64,000 bases of DNA from Dimorphilus gyrociliatus. Its lineage: Eukaryota; Annelida; Polychaeta; Dinophilidae. The DNA is taken from NCBI GenBank assembly GCA_904063045.1, contig CAJFCJ010000035.1:62001-126000 (forward strand). Reading direction: 5' to 3'. Below, piece after piece: positions 11,329-22,394 of the stretch. The first letter of the stretch is position 1; each line of letters starts with the position of its first letter. Under the pieces are notes generated by a model that had not been told where the DNA came from, made no database searches, and was given only the letters and a program-made list of their open reading frames with translations. Position numbers and translations under genes: made by a program.

Positions 11329-12740
11329 GGATATTCTTGAATTTTTCATTCATTTCAATACAATTATTAAACAATAAGATTGTGTGTTTGAATGTCATTA
11401 TATAGCCAGTAAATATACCCTTGACCTTTCTCTTCCTATTTCACTTTCAAGTGTTATTGATATTCTTTTTGATTGGCTAAGCAGTTTAAGAGAATAAGTT
11501 TGGTTATATGTTTAATTTCAGAAAATTGAGAAAAAATAGCAATAATCCTCTCATTTAGCTTGCAAGTATTATACTGAGACTAATCATCATTGTTTTAATG
11601 ATTTGCTTAGTTGTCTAAGCAAAAAAGATTTATCAAACACTCTAGTATTTTTACTGAGTTTTTAAAAAATTAAAACTTTATGTTGTTTTTGAGCTGTCAA
11701 ATTCATTAAGCCTATGAAAAATATTTGTCAAAATCTGTTACTTTTAATACAGTGATGTTTTGGAGAAATTACGAAAAGTATATCTAGGAAGTGAGAATAG
11801 CTTTTGGCCCATGATAGAGATAAACAGCATTGGCCAATGTTGAATACGTGACAAATGGTAGAATGGTGCCAGATAACATCTTCCCTACATTTTTCCCGCA
11901 ACATTGGAAAATTATCCCCTGAAAAAATTCAGGGTAAATTTCTCCAGTGATCTTAGAGGGAAGTCTTCACCATCATTCCTCCTCTGTCAACAGGGAGCTT
12001 ATCTCATCTAGGGCAGACCTTTAGGACAGCCAGATGGTTTGCTCTCTGTTGGTTTAAAACCTTTTGGATGGCTCTCTTTGAGATCTGCAACCCTAAGTTT
12101 TGTTTAATTTTAGGAGCTGTTGACAGCTCTCTCCTTTCCTGCAGTCTTGAGCACTCTTTCTAGATTAGGCATTGCATTCTTTCAATATATCTTGATTATA
12201 GTCTTCTCCTTCTCTCAGATTGTCCTTTCCTTTTATTTTTGCAAATGTATTGGAGAGATTACCTTGATATATTCAAATCTGTTTTCAATTCATCATAGGT
12301 CATATTTAATTTTGTTCTCTCTTCCAAGCTTTTTACAGATTTTGATTTATTGTATTTTTCTTATCTTAAGAGGACTATTTATCAGACAATAAAACATTTT
12401 ACAATACGTATAAACACTATTTTTTAAATCAAACTTTCAATAGATTTTTGCTGTTGTTGCTAAAATTTTATTAATGAAGCAATGAGTAAATTTGTCCCAG
12501 TAGGACAAAGTTTAAGGGAAGGTTAAGGGCATTTTCTAGGGTGTGGAAAATTTTAATATTACTTTTCCAGGCCTTTTAGTGCTGAACTGAGAGTCACAAA
12601 GCGCAGAATGGAAATGGGTTAGGGTTTGGGTAATATGTTCCTCCAATTGGAGCTTCAAATGTACTGTAGAAACGATTCCATGCTCCGTATGTATTGTATA
12701 TTATTTTGTTAATGAACTCCATATTTTGGTATGAACCTAG
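11329..12740. other. Intergenic stretch without a supported gene
   Basis: The open frames at 12.1-12.4 kb are hydrophobic but lack splice, start or family support. Bases 11760-12060 are less A+T-rich than their surroundings and may be an old repeat. A short GGGTTAGGGTTTGGGT tract lies near 12617. Nothing else recognised. Confidence 0.5.
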
Positions 12741-12763
12741 GGAGTAAAACTCTTTAGAATCCA

Positions 12764-13005
12764 TTGATCAGTCAAGTAATGACGTTTTCCCTACTGCTCC
12801 CAGCTGTGAGCCTACTATTGCTGACACTAGAAAGATACGAAGCAGTTTTTGATCCTTTGAAGCAATCTAAACTTTTAGCCTATAAAACATACAATTGTTG
12901 GCCTTTCATTTACTATTCGTCTGCTTATGACAATCATACCATATTTTCTGTATGGCGATGTGAGTATAACACAAAAGAAACACACATACCAATTAGGTTA
13001 CGGAA
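12764..13005 (+). pseudogene. Rhodopsin-like GPCR fragment, TM3-TM4
   Basis: The first frame reads a TM3-like helix followed by TLERYEAVFDPLKQSK, the E/DRY motif and second intracellular loop of class A GPCRs. Near 12886 the reading moves to another frame, where IVGLSFTIRLLMTIIPYFLY forms a TM4 helix, then a stop follows. So one frameshift separates TM3 from TM4. No start, TM1-2 or TM5-7 is adjacent. A fragment with TM5-TM7 of the same superfamily lies at 43.65-44.16 kb, but nothing ties the two into one gene. Confidence 0.6.
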
Positions 13006-13262
13006 GATGGAAGATACTAGAATACAAGTAAACAACAAATATGCCGAGAGCATTTTTTGTTTATTCGCCATTTTGTCGTATTAACAAAATTAAAATGGTT
13101 ATAGCGTGGTTATATAAAAATATATTTTTAAAAAAGATGCTGTAATAACCTAAATTGAGAAAATGAAAAAAGGAAAATTTGTTCAATGTAACAATGAGTA
13201 ATGGTCGTATTAACCACTTAAACAACCTTCTGCTAAATTTGGTATTTTTCCTTTCGCTTTCA

Positions 13263-15885
13263 ATGTTTCAAAAAGAAATTTTTACATTCCTACTGCTTTT
13301 TATATTGGAGGAGATCGTATCAGAATCTCAGCTGGCCATAAAACTTCTGCCAAAGAATATAGAAAACTATAATTGTGTGGAAATAACTTGCAACGTTGGC
13401 TATGAACCGTCTCTTTGTAACAAAACGCATATGGGTGACTTGTGTAGAAAATGTCCCCCTGATACTTATAATGATACGAAAGGTAAAAGAATTGTCATTA
13501 ATTCGGATACTGGCTCCTATTGGCTAACACGAGGGTGTCGGAAAAGGTTTAATATAATTTACATTGTGTAGATTTTGAAAAATATATTAGGATTTAATTT
13601 TAATTGAAAATACTAGGCAAAGGTGCATAGGCCCATTTCAAGTTGTTCTCAGAGAAGGAAACTCAACGGATGATACAATTTGTGGTTGCGCAGAGAGATA
13701 CAGTATAAATGAAAGAGATAGCTCACTCTCAAGTCGAGTGATGTTCACTTTAATAAGTGAGTAGAGTTAAAATCCTATTAATTCCCTCTACTCTTTAATA
13801 CAATCAACTATTATTCAACTCCATATCAAGTTTGTACTGTGTTATGTCTATTGGTGTTTGTGAATGACAAGTTCAAGAGAATGTGGATCAAGGAAATTGG
13901 AATGTCATACATCGAATCAGCAATTGCTATTAAAAACTTAAATAATAGTTTCTCTAACAGCTGCCATAATTACGGAAGTAGAGTGTCAAAAGGGAATAAT
14001 TGCAACCTTGCTTGTCTAAAAACAAAGGCGCCGAAAAGAATTAATCAGCCAATAAAAGTTGATTGGTCAAAACTGCATGATGGATCATTTCAACATTCAC
14101 CTGGATTACATTTATGTTCATTTAGGCCAAGTCGAGGCATTTTACAAATCTCTATTAGTAGTAGAGCTGAGAAAAATTTGCGAATAATTAATCTTAAGTG
14201 TAAAACTTGGAGGAAGAAGATCGGCATTGCAATAAGGCTTCAATCAAAAAGGAATGATTGCTATACCAAGTATAGCTTTAAACCCAATCCAGTATTGACT
14301 ATAGAAAAGAAACTTGTAGATTTTCCAGTTTTTATGTTCATAACAAGGAAAAAGATTTTTGAAAGAGATGGTTGTATTAATGGTCTTTTAACTTTTACTC
14401 TTTGTACAGAGAATATCAAAAAACCTTCATCTAATGTTATAGCTATTCGACAATTTCATTTACATCGGAGAGCGGAAAATGTACAATTTTCAATCTGCTT
14501 TCAAATGCCTAACGGCAAAGAAAAAAGAAATAATATTAAAGTTCACAGAGCTCGATTAGATATCTCTATGGCTTTGAGTTTTGACTATGAATTTTGTTAT
14601 AATACATGCAGTACGGATAATTATGACTGTTGTCTTGGTTCTTCAAAATTGTCTATAGAACTACTAGAATCGTCCGTTGACCCTTTAAAAATTGTTCTTG
14701 ATTTGCGCAAAGATCTAATGGAAAACCCTGTCTTTATTTGTTGGTATGATAGAAGATTGACAGTATTGAAATGTCCATATGGTCAGTTAAGCCTTCCTGA
14801 AGAAGCAACGGAGAGTCCTGTTGAGATTTCGTTACAAGAGAAATTTTACAAAGTTAAAAACATCCTCCACGATATTAAGAAAAAATGTGGGAAAGACGAA
14901 CAAGCGTTCGTTAAATCAATAGTTTGTAAACCGGATGGGCAAACATTTACAAAGAATTGTAAACTAAACATTCCATTTTTGTCTTCAAGTCGAGAAAATG
15001 TTTTTGTATTTCATAAACAAAAACAGGATTATGAGAAAGTTGACATTCTAAAATGGGACACTAATTATATTGAAATTTTACTGAATAGTTTCTCCGAGTA
15101 TATTATTGTTAATATAGAAGGAAATAACAAAATAAAATTTTACGTCTATGGCGATGAAATTAACAAGGATACAACAACAATTTTAAGAATATTTCCACAA
15201 GTGCAAGTAGGCAGTTAAAAATTGAATTCAAAAAAAATACGAATAATATTTACCCTGTTTTTTTTTCTTCCAGAATAATCAATTCGATACTTGCTTTACA
15301 CCTCAATCATTCTTTAAAAATTTTACCATTGAGAAAAATGTAGTGAAAGATGGTAACATTGCGTGTTATCACTCCAAAGACACTTTTATTAACTCTGTAA
15401 ATTCAACATCATTTAAAATATGGGCGGAAAATGATATTTGTCACACTTCAGTCTATTCCCGACCTTTTCAATGGATAATTAATGAAAAACGTGATTTAAC
15501 AATAAAATTTACCGGAAGTATGTCCGATAATGATCCAATTACGTTGAGTACGAATAATGAAGCTGAAATTGACTTACCTAATACTCATAATTTCGTTATA
15601 ATCACTAATGACGTAATTAGAAATATGGCGAGTGTTTGCACTGCTGAAATGATACTCAAACTATATATTTACGTTGTTGACGAAGCAGTTTTCTTAATTG
15701 GCAAAAATTTTGAATATTCCACATATTTGAGTTATTTGATAAAAATTCGAAGTTACCTCTGGGAGAAACTAGAAAATGTAGAAAATCCAATACAGAGAGA
15801 AAAAGAACTTGTTCTAAAACTAAAGAATTGTATGATAAGTAAGGGCCTGTTAGACTTGAAAATGAAACTAGATGAAATATGCTAG
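13263..15885 (+). CDS. TNFR-type receptor with cytoplasmic ZU5 and death-like tail
   Basis: Exons 13263-13546, 13617-13756, 13831-15206 and 15274-15885 give 803 residues with all phases closed. The signal peptide is residues 1-22, and this ATG was chosen because it places the signal at the N-terminus. The ectodomain (about 23-136) has TNFR-type Cys-rich repeats: CNKTHMGDLCRKCPPDTYND, then RGCRK..C, then VVLREGNSTDDTICGC. The TM is about 137-152 (FTLIICTVLCLLVFV), followed by basic NDKFKR. About 300 residues of unknown fold come next. A ZU5 domain spans about 452-570: CPYGQLSLPEEATESPVEIS, IVCKPDGQTF..CKLNIPF and FSEYIIVN match its blocks. The last ~75 residues are helical and death-domain-like (weak). 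UNC5-type proteins pair ZU5 with a death domain, but on an Ig/TSP ectodomain. The TNFR and ZU5 calls are by motif only. Confidence 0.75.
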
Positions 15886-15922
15886 AAATCTGACAGAAGA
15901 AACAATAAAAATGTGATTTAGG

Positions 15923-16076
15923 ATTTCAAGAAATTTGCAAGGGACTCAAAAATTCAGCAAAGATTTTGAAGATGTTTGTTTCGAGTCATGTGACCTGAAT
16001 GAAGTATATGCAAAACATTTAGGAGAGATTTTAAGAGACTGTTGTGTTCTTGTCAAATTAAATTTATCATATAATA
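15923..16076 (+). pseudogene. LRR fragment interrupted by a MULE
   Basis: One frame reads ESCDLNEVYAKHLGEILRDC then VLVKLNLSYNN, the A/B-type repeat of NLR LRRs. Homology ends exactly where the MULE transposon and its 9-bp duplication begin, so the transposon landed in LRR DNA. No intact LRR frame is seen on the far side. A sister fragment lies at 25235-25365. Confidence 0.5.
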
Positions 16077-16085
16077 ATAACATAT

Positions 16086-16192
16086 GGTAGCGGGTGAAAC
16101 AGTACCAGGGTGAAACTGTACCTGAGTGAAACCGTACCCATTTTGGGTGAAACCGTACCCATAAAAATATTAGGTTTTTTTAATTTTATTAA
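16086..16192 (+). repeat. Left MULE terminal inverted repeat with 15-mer array
   Basis: Begins GGTAGCGGGTGAAACAGTACC. Four copies of the GGGTGAAACCGTACC-type unit follow, then CCATAAAAATATTAGG and an A+T tail. The reverse complement of the right end matches it over about 100 bases. Confidence 0.85.
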
Positions 16193-16300
16193 TACTAAAG
16201 AAAAGTATATATAATACTAAGAAAATGATAATAGATTAAGACATAACTTTGAAAGATAAAAGAATGGAAAGAGCGAAAAAAACAGTTAAAAAAAAGAATA

Positions 16301-16756
16301 TTATGGAGCATAAATATATGATGTTTGAACCAATAATTCATCTGCCAAAAGCCCTCCAAGTCTATAATTTTCCCAAATTTCAAATATTTTTCTTTCTATC
16401 TCAATATACTGCTTTTTTTGGTACTTGATAATCTTCTCAGACATAAGCTTTTCATACATAATAGCTAAATCAGCTTCTCTCTTCAGTTCATCAAGTAGCC
16501 AATAAAATGATCCTTTAGATGGTACTTTATTATTCATTCTATTGTGCCATCCTCCCACACTGTTATTAGTCCTTATGGATAATCCATATATAGACCAATT
16601 CTCTGTTTTCCATATAGAGTTCATAATCCAAGTTGCTTCAAAATATTCCAACAAGTCTGCAAATTTTTCTTTTTCTGTAAGTTGAGATTTCAATCTGAAA
16701 TATGTTGGAGCAATGATATGAGCAGGCAGAAAAGGTAAAGCCATCAGCTTTCTCAT
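16301..16756 (-). pseudogene. MULE transposase, C-terminal fragment
   Basis: The open frame reads leftwards from 16756. It carries EATWIMNSIWKTENWSIYGL then RTNNSVGGWHNRMNNKV, the region after the catalytic core in MULE transposases, where a W-x(n)-RTNN-E/G-x-H/W-N-motif is typical. The DDE catalytic core and N-terminal zinc finger are missing, so it is inactive. Close relatives lie at 58506-58858 (which also keeps the FHFIQAIYRKIQ stretch), 22850-23120 and 62755-62964. Confidence 0.75.
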
Positions 16757-17007
16757 GTCTCTCCAGTCCTATATATGACATACCAGTCATGTTTCTGACA
16801 CTCTGAAGAATGAAACATTCATCTTAAAGTAGTTAAATCTAAAATGATAATCTTTGCCCAAATATAATTATCAAAAAAAGCTTGACTTTCAAAGTAAATT
16901 CTTTCCAAAGTGAAAGTTAATTTCAGTTTCTTCATTTTTAAAATGGCTGTCAGTTTATATTTCAACAGTGTTTTTATTTTTGTAGGTTCCATTATTATAA
17001 TTCTAAA

Positions 17008-17129
17008 TAATAAAATTAAAAAAAACTAATATTTTTATGGGTATGGTTTCACTCAGGTACGGTTTCACCCGAATACGGTTTCACCCAGTATGGGTACAGT
17101 TTCACTCGGGTATGGTTTCACCCTTATTC
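17008..17129 (-). repeat. Right MULE terminal inverted repeat with 15-mer array
   Basis: Inverted counterpart of the left end, with five GGTACGGTTTCACCC-type units in this orientation. It ends at the second ATAACATAT duplication. Confidence 0.85.
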
Positions 17130-17232
17130 ATAACATATTTGTTGACATTTTTACCTTAAACAGTAACAATTGATATTCAACCATATTCAACTATTTTATA
17201 ACCACATATTCTAGGTTACTTACTTGTTCAAA

Positions 17233-17861
17233 ATGGCGACTAAAATAACTTTGATCCTGATTAGTTTTATACTATTGAATAGATATATAGAAAAAACAAC
17301 ATTCTACAAATTTCAAGAAAAGAATCTACTTGAATTTATGGATGAGGATTATCAATCCTTATTTGAGTTGGATGGTAATATGAGTACTATTTACAGTGAG
17401 ACAAATTTCAATTAAAACTTAATTCTAATTGTTTAAAATGGGACTATACGCATTTTACAATATTGAAAGTTAATTATAAAAATTCAATGAACAAGATTCT
17501 GACAGGTAATTGGCAAGGTTTTTTAGAAAAAACACCCAACAAATATATAAAATATAAAGAAATTGACTGTTCAAATCAGACGGAAGATTGTTGGAATCCA
17601 GCATCTTTTATACCAATTATAAGACAGTCTAGTATACAACTCATTAAAATTAATGAAGCAGAAGTTATAAGTATCTATCCAAATTACTGTACAATATCTA
17701 TAGAAAAATGGTTACAAACCATTGAAAATTATTGGACAAACTATGTTTGTATAGAAACTGAAAATGATTTACATAATTTTCGTTATCTACCAAATCCAAA
17801 ATTGTTAGTTGTAGTGCATAGGCCTACAAATATCATTTGCTGTAAAATTCGATTTAATTGA
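17233..17861 (+). CDS. Secreted protein of unknown family, frame break near 17385
   Basis: The ATG at 17233 starts a good signal peptide (ATKITLILISFILLNRY). The first frame stops at 17415. A second frame, open from just after 17396, continues with similar composition and contains CSNQTEDCW and a cluster of Cys near the end (ICC). The two join either by a frameshift or by an intron as short as 26 bases (donor GTAATA at about 17373, acceptor at about 17398), which would be unusual here. The protein would be secreted. I do not recognise the family. The last codons may run into another donor (TGTAAAATTC), so the 3' end is uncertain. Confidence 0.4.
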
Positions 17862-18236
17862 TAGGATATCTTTGAATTCTTCTAATGGCAAATCATGGAT
17901 GAGAGGAGTACATTTGTAATTGATAATCTACCTGATAGAAGACATATTTTAAAATCAAAATATGATATCTATCAAATAGAATTGGTTTTATCATACCTTT
18001 TAGAACATTACTAACTGACCTGCTGCTAATATTGTCACATAGATTTGACAAATTTTTAAATTATGTTAACTGTGGGCATTTTCAACAACATTCAGTTTCT
18101 CTCTATCTTTACAATGACTTCAGCTATTAAGACAATTCAGTTTTTATTGATGCCAATTAGAAATGTATTTTCAAAACCACATTTAAAAATGTTAAAAGCT
18201 TTGTTAGGAAATGCTACCTTGTCATTTCTAAGATTA
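17862..18236. other. Spacer and start of duplicated block
   Basis: Bases from about 18087 belong to a segment duplicated at 22.4-22.8 kb. No gene seen on the plus strand. Confidence 0.4.
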
Positions 18237-18450
18237 TTAACAACCAGCCAGGCAGAGATGTGGGATTACTGCTTCTTTACATTTCTCCTCGCATGACTTA
18301 CTCTGTAAAGAAATATTAAATTTCATGTTATTATTTACTGATGTAACTTACTTTTCCCCTGCTTAAAAGATCAAATTCTTTCAAATACAACTCATCCTCA
18401 AGCATGTTTTCTAATTCCTGTCTTTTTTCCATTTCATTCAAAATGGACCT
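18087..18450. repeat. Segmental duplication, copy 1
   Basis: Aligns with 22395-22785 in the same orientation, including TTCAAAACCACATT and the peptide-gene exon 1/intron boundary. It covers the 3' half of the small peptide gene and its downstream flank. Confidence 0.6.
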
Positions 18451-18534
18451 CAAACTGTCTCCAGCAGAAGGGAATGAAAGAGCATAAACAGAAAGACAAA
18501 CAAATAAGCAAGCAATAATTAGTTTTTTCTCCAT
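18237..18534 (-). CDS. Small Cys-rich secreted peptide precursor, toxin- or AMP-like
   Basis: Exon 1 is 18534..18352 and exon 2 is 18302..18237, with a 49-base intron (GTAAGT donor). All phases close, giving 82 residues. Layout: signal peptide of about 20 residues, then an acidic, helix-prone propeptide with E/D/L-rich repeats ending in a basic RGK site. The final 21 residues hold four cysteines spaced C-x3-C-x8-C-x3-C. That layout and spacing are typical of processed secreted mini-proteins with two helices tied by disulfides, including some venom peptides and antimicrobial peptides. Function is not deducible from sequence. A damaged relative is at 22585-22785. A neuropeptide precursor is the main alternative. 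Confidence 0.65.
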
Positions 18535-19632
18535 TTTATCAGAATATGAAATTGTTTTCCTTCCAAAGTAAAATAAGATTTAAATTTTCTTTTCTGCTTC
18601 TGGCTTTTTATAGACTGAACAAAGCTTAAAAACTAGTTTGAAACTGGTTTCCTTTGTAAATATAATAAAGGACAATTTAACAATATAAAAATATTGATAA
18701 TAACAAACCTGAATCAGTTTTAAACTAGTTTTTTTTCTAAATGTGAAAAAGCTTTTCTTGTTATCCTCCTTTTTTTGTCACTTGTTTATCAAAGAAATTG
18801 TCTTTTTTTATATATAATGCTTTTTTGATTATTTTGCTCTGATGTAAAAGCTTACGTATGCAGTTTTTAGTTCTTTAGAAATACCTTTTTAAATATTAAT
18901 AAACCAAGCTCGATACGATTTTAAATGAATAATAAATATTGATTTATTTAAATAAAATTTAAAAATTTAAGAAAATATATCTTGTCCATTTCAATTATAT
19001 AGACAGAGGCTTTTGTGATTTGCAACTCTATCCTCATGGCTCTATATAGTCATTTTTTGAATACATTACTTGTTGAGCACTTGCAATCACTAAAATGACT
19101 CCCAAAGGGGATGAATTTTCAAAGCTTTTTAGTCTGTAATCTTTAAACATAGACTAAACTGTACTGTTAGATTGGAACTCATCTACTTTATACATATTTC
19201 TATTGGCAAAATTCTAACATTTTAGGCTCTATGAGTAGTTTTGGAAATTTAATAAAGGATTGGAAAGGACAATTATTACTGTTGTGATAGGCCAGAAATT
19301 TTTACAGTTAGAATACAACAAAGTACACTAATTGATGGCCAAATCATTTAAACAAACAAAATTTCAAAACAATGTTTAATTCAAATGGTTTATTCAAAAT
19401 AAAATACTTTAATATAATAATTAAATAGTTTGAAGTAGCAGATTGTCAAATCATCAAATCAAAGGTTAAGGTGTTTTCTTTATGAGAATAACACTGCTTA
19501 ATAACACAAGCACTAATTTATTAATCAATCATCATACAATTCCTCAAAATAGGAGACTGATCTGTAATGTTCTTGTTTTTCATATATCCTACACCATGTC
19601 TAACAAGATCAGCATCTTTATAAGTTGCATTT
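18535..19632. other. A+T-rich intergenic stretch
   Basis: Upstream of the small peptide gene. No open frame with family or splice support, and no RNA gene seen. TATA-like TTTTTATAGAC lies near 18605 on the plus strand, plausibly part of the peptide gene's promoter read on the minus strand. Confidence 0.4.
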
Positions 19633-19965
19633 TCACACAGGTGAATCACTATCTAAATCATATTTTTGATTTTTTACTAGCTCAGGGCGAAATGAAAATA
19701 TAATGTTTAAAATTTTATTTTGAAGTTCCTTTCCAAATTTGTTGCTATTCAAAAAAAGCTCTTGAAGATGTTGATTACAACGAATTGCATCAATAATAAT
19801 AGGTTCAATGTCATCATTAAATGAGCAATTTGATAAATATATCTCCTTCAGCTGAAAGCAATATTTTTGTATATTTTGAAATATATTTTTTCCAACTTTA
19901 AATCCAAATTTATTATTGTGCAAAAATAATGTTTCCAATTTTGGATTATGGCCAATTGCCTCACT
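19633..19965 (-). pseudogene. LRR fragment (NLR-type relic)
   Basis: The open frame reads leftwards from about 19965: LETLFLHNNKFG, then LKEIYLSNCSFND, then LQELFLNSNKFG. These are three ribonuclease-inhibitor-type leucine-rich repeats at regular spacing. It ends at a TAA near 19633. No NACHT exon or start is seen nearby. It could be the last exon of a gene whose other exons were lost, or a small pseudogene. Confidence 0.5.
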
Positions 19966-20636
19966 GTAGCAATTTCAATCTGAAAAGATATCCTGATAGT
20001 GTTATTAAAAAAAATCCTAATTTATAACTAAGATCAAAACTGCACAATCATTAACAGGTTTGTTTTATAAACTGAAAAAATTTTGAAACACTTTTTTTAT
20101 GACACAATCAGGGTTTGAAGAGTTGCTTGTTTTGAATTGTTTCTTTATATTGTACTGTTCCTGGTTAGAAAGCATGAGTGATACTATGAAATTAATTTTG
20201 TTAACAAGATGAATGATATAATTAATATTAAATATTCTTTATATAAAACAGTGCTGTCCATGTTTTAGTTATACCTTTTACAAATTTTCTCTAGTAACTA
20301 AATAAAAAAAATTTCATAACTCCTAACTATAACAATAAAATACATCATAAATTATTATTCATATGTTTGAAAAAAGTAAGGAAATTTAAGAGATGAAAAA
20401 CACAAGATAGAGCTACAATTGTAGAAAACAAAAGTAAAAAAGTCCTGCTTTCAAAATGGCTACCAAGTGATCTATAATAATATGAAACACAAGCTAAATG
20501 TTCAAAATGCTTGGAATTGTTGGTGAGATATGATCAAAAAATGCTACCTTGTCAACATACATATTTTTCTCAAAGTATTCAACAATTACCAAAGGAAAAT
20601 ATTGAATTCTCCTGTCAAACTTACATATTGCTTGGG

Positions 20637-20720
20637 GTTCTATTTGGACCAGTACTTTGGCGTAATATTAAATGAGTGGCACAGACAAATACTGTTGGGA
20701 ATTTGCTTTCAAATAGACCA
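20637..20720 (+). repeat. LTR fragment carrying the shared core
   Basis: Contains GTTCTATTTGGACCAGTACT followed by TTGGCGTAATATTAAATGAG, matching the LTR family core seen at 4850 and, reversed, at 22.80, 26.28, 45.49 and 59.71 kb. The flanks do not extend as a full LTR. Confidence 0.55.
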
Positions 20721-20884
20721 AAAAGTATTTTAATCATATTTTTTGCAAACAGGACAGGTCATTTGATTATCATCATCAGGAAAATTTTTTACACATTTGA
20801 AACAAAAGGTATGTTGAAAATGATGTACATGTACATTTCTTCTATAATGTACTGTTCTTGCTGGCAAATTTATGTGTTTGCAAG

Positions 20885-21048
20885 TTATAGCAATACTGTA
20901 ACTATTCCAGATTTTTCTTGTCTATATGCCCAACAATCTCCACTTGAACAGTCAACAATTTGTATAGCTGTATCAGTAATTGTGTCATTGAATTTTGATA
21001 AATCTCTTCCACAATCAGCTTTATTTCCTTTGCATTGAAAGCAATTTT
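20885..21048 (-). pseudogene. Short Cys-rich exon, Ly6/QVR-like
   Basis: After a CTTTTCAG acceptor the frame reads ENCFQCKGNKADCG then further Cys residues (VDCSSGDCWAYRQ) before a stop. The C-x2-C start and spacing resemble the first half of Ly6/uPAR or QVR folds. It sits just downstream of the furin-like Cys-rich relic, but the phases do not match that gene. Low certainty. Confidence 0.3.
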
Positions 21049-21105
21049 CTGAAAAGAAGAAGAAAAATTCTGTTTCTTTTCAATTTCAAAAATATGATTA
21101 TTAGG

Positions 21106-21771
21106 TTACTGATGTGCACATTCTCTATAATAATTATGTTCATAATAGCCAGCTTTACATTCTGAACATACTCTTCCATGAATGCATAGATCACATTTGT
21201 CTATTGAACAACTAACACAGGCTTCTTCATCGTCTTGAAGGGTGTATCCAATGTTACAGGTTTCACATATTGTTTTTCCATTTATTGGTGTTATACTGCA
21301 TGTTGCACAATGTGAAAATGTTGCCTCTGAAAAGGCAATACATTGTCCTGTCTTGGTTTGAAGTGAATATTTATTAGAAATGCATTTAACACATCTTATT
21401 TCTCTATTAGAGTTGGCTGTGCATATTTTACAATTTGATGGACATGGGATACAAGTTCCATCTTGTGTCTTAGCATAACCAGCCATACATTTTGTGCATT
21501 CATATCTATTGGTGTAGGAACATTCTAGACAATTTATAGGACATTTTCCACATTCTTCAGAATTTAAACAGAATGTTTCAGCACATGATGTACAAACTAA
21601 TGAATCCTCTCCAGGAGTTGTTTCACAATTGTGACATTTGTCAACATTGCAAGATTCACATAATCCATTTTACTTTAATCCATAACTTGGCAAACAGGAA
21701 GTGCATTCAACATTATCTCCAATCAATGAACAAGTCTTACAACCAGTAGGACTATGACAATGCAAAACCAT
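21106..21771 (-). pseudogene. Furin-like Cys-rich repeat protein relic, one in-frame stop
   Basis: Reading leftwards from 21771 there are many C-x2-C and C-x-C repeats (CKTCS, CTSC, CGKCPINCLECS, CIPCPSNCKIC, CETCNIGYTL), as in growth-factor-receptor/furin-like repeats. An in-frame TAA at 21672-21670 (GLK, stop, NGLCESC) breaks the frame after about 33 codons. It lacks a signal peptide and TM. A second copy with its own in-frame stop is at 39.87-40.33 kb, and CPSNCKTC and DDE-CVSC blocks are shared. Likely a surface or secreted protein family now decayed here. Confidence 0.6.
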
Positions 21772-21780
21772 ATTTATACA

Positions 21781-22390
21781 CTTTACTCACTAATCTTTAT
21801 AATTACATTACATATTTAAATAGAGCTTTTTCTGGAAACACAACTCAACAGCAATATTTATCTGTTTAAATTTTATTCACATTTACCAATACAATACAAT
21901 TTAAGTTGGGTAATTAAATAATTTGGTAAAATTAGATTTTTTATTTTTAGAAATGACATTTTGATCTTTATTTAAATTACATATATAAAAATAAAAAGAT
22001 ATAGAGAATGTGTCTGATGATTATTGAAGTCAAATACTACCAATTTCATATATTCCTGCATATCTTCTAACCTTGTGTATTGCTCAAAATATAAAAACAT
22101 TTTACTAATATTATCTTTATAAGTAGTGTTGGCTAGTATAAGCTTTAGAATGAATTCAGTATCAATTAAAACTGATGTATTAAAGTAACTTCAGAGTTTT
22201 GCTAATAGAATATGTATTGAGTAACTGAGTTCTAATCCAAAAGAGCGGTTTAGTCTGTCTTATCAACACCTAGGTTTAGGTACATAAAATCACTGTGGCA
22301 TATATCTTTTTTAAAGTTCTTTGTTCCTTTAATGTATTTCTAAGTGTACAGAATTATATATATCTAAATGATTGAATGCATTGGAATGTA
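21781..22390. other. A+T-rich intergenic stretch
   Basis: Nothing supported on either strand. Confidence 0.4.
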
Positions 22391-22394
22391 TAGT

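Larger units (their letters stand above)
16077..17138. mobile_element. Complete non-autonomous MULE transposon with 9-bp TSD
   Basis: Target duplications ATAACATAT at 16077-16085 and 17130-17138 bracket a 1044-base element (16086-17129). Its inverted termini (16086 to about 16192, and about 17008 to 17129) each contain four or five head-to-tail units of GGGTGAAACCGTACC with small variations, then a shared A+T-rich block. The inside holds only the C-terminal part of a transposase on the minus strand. A 9-bp TSD plus long TIRs is diagnostic of Mutator-like elements. It cannot move by itself but may be mobilised by an intact relative elsewhere. Confidence 0.88.
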
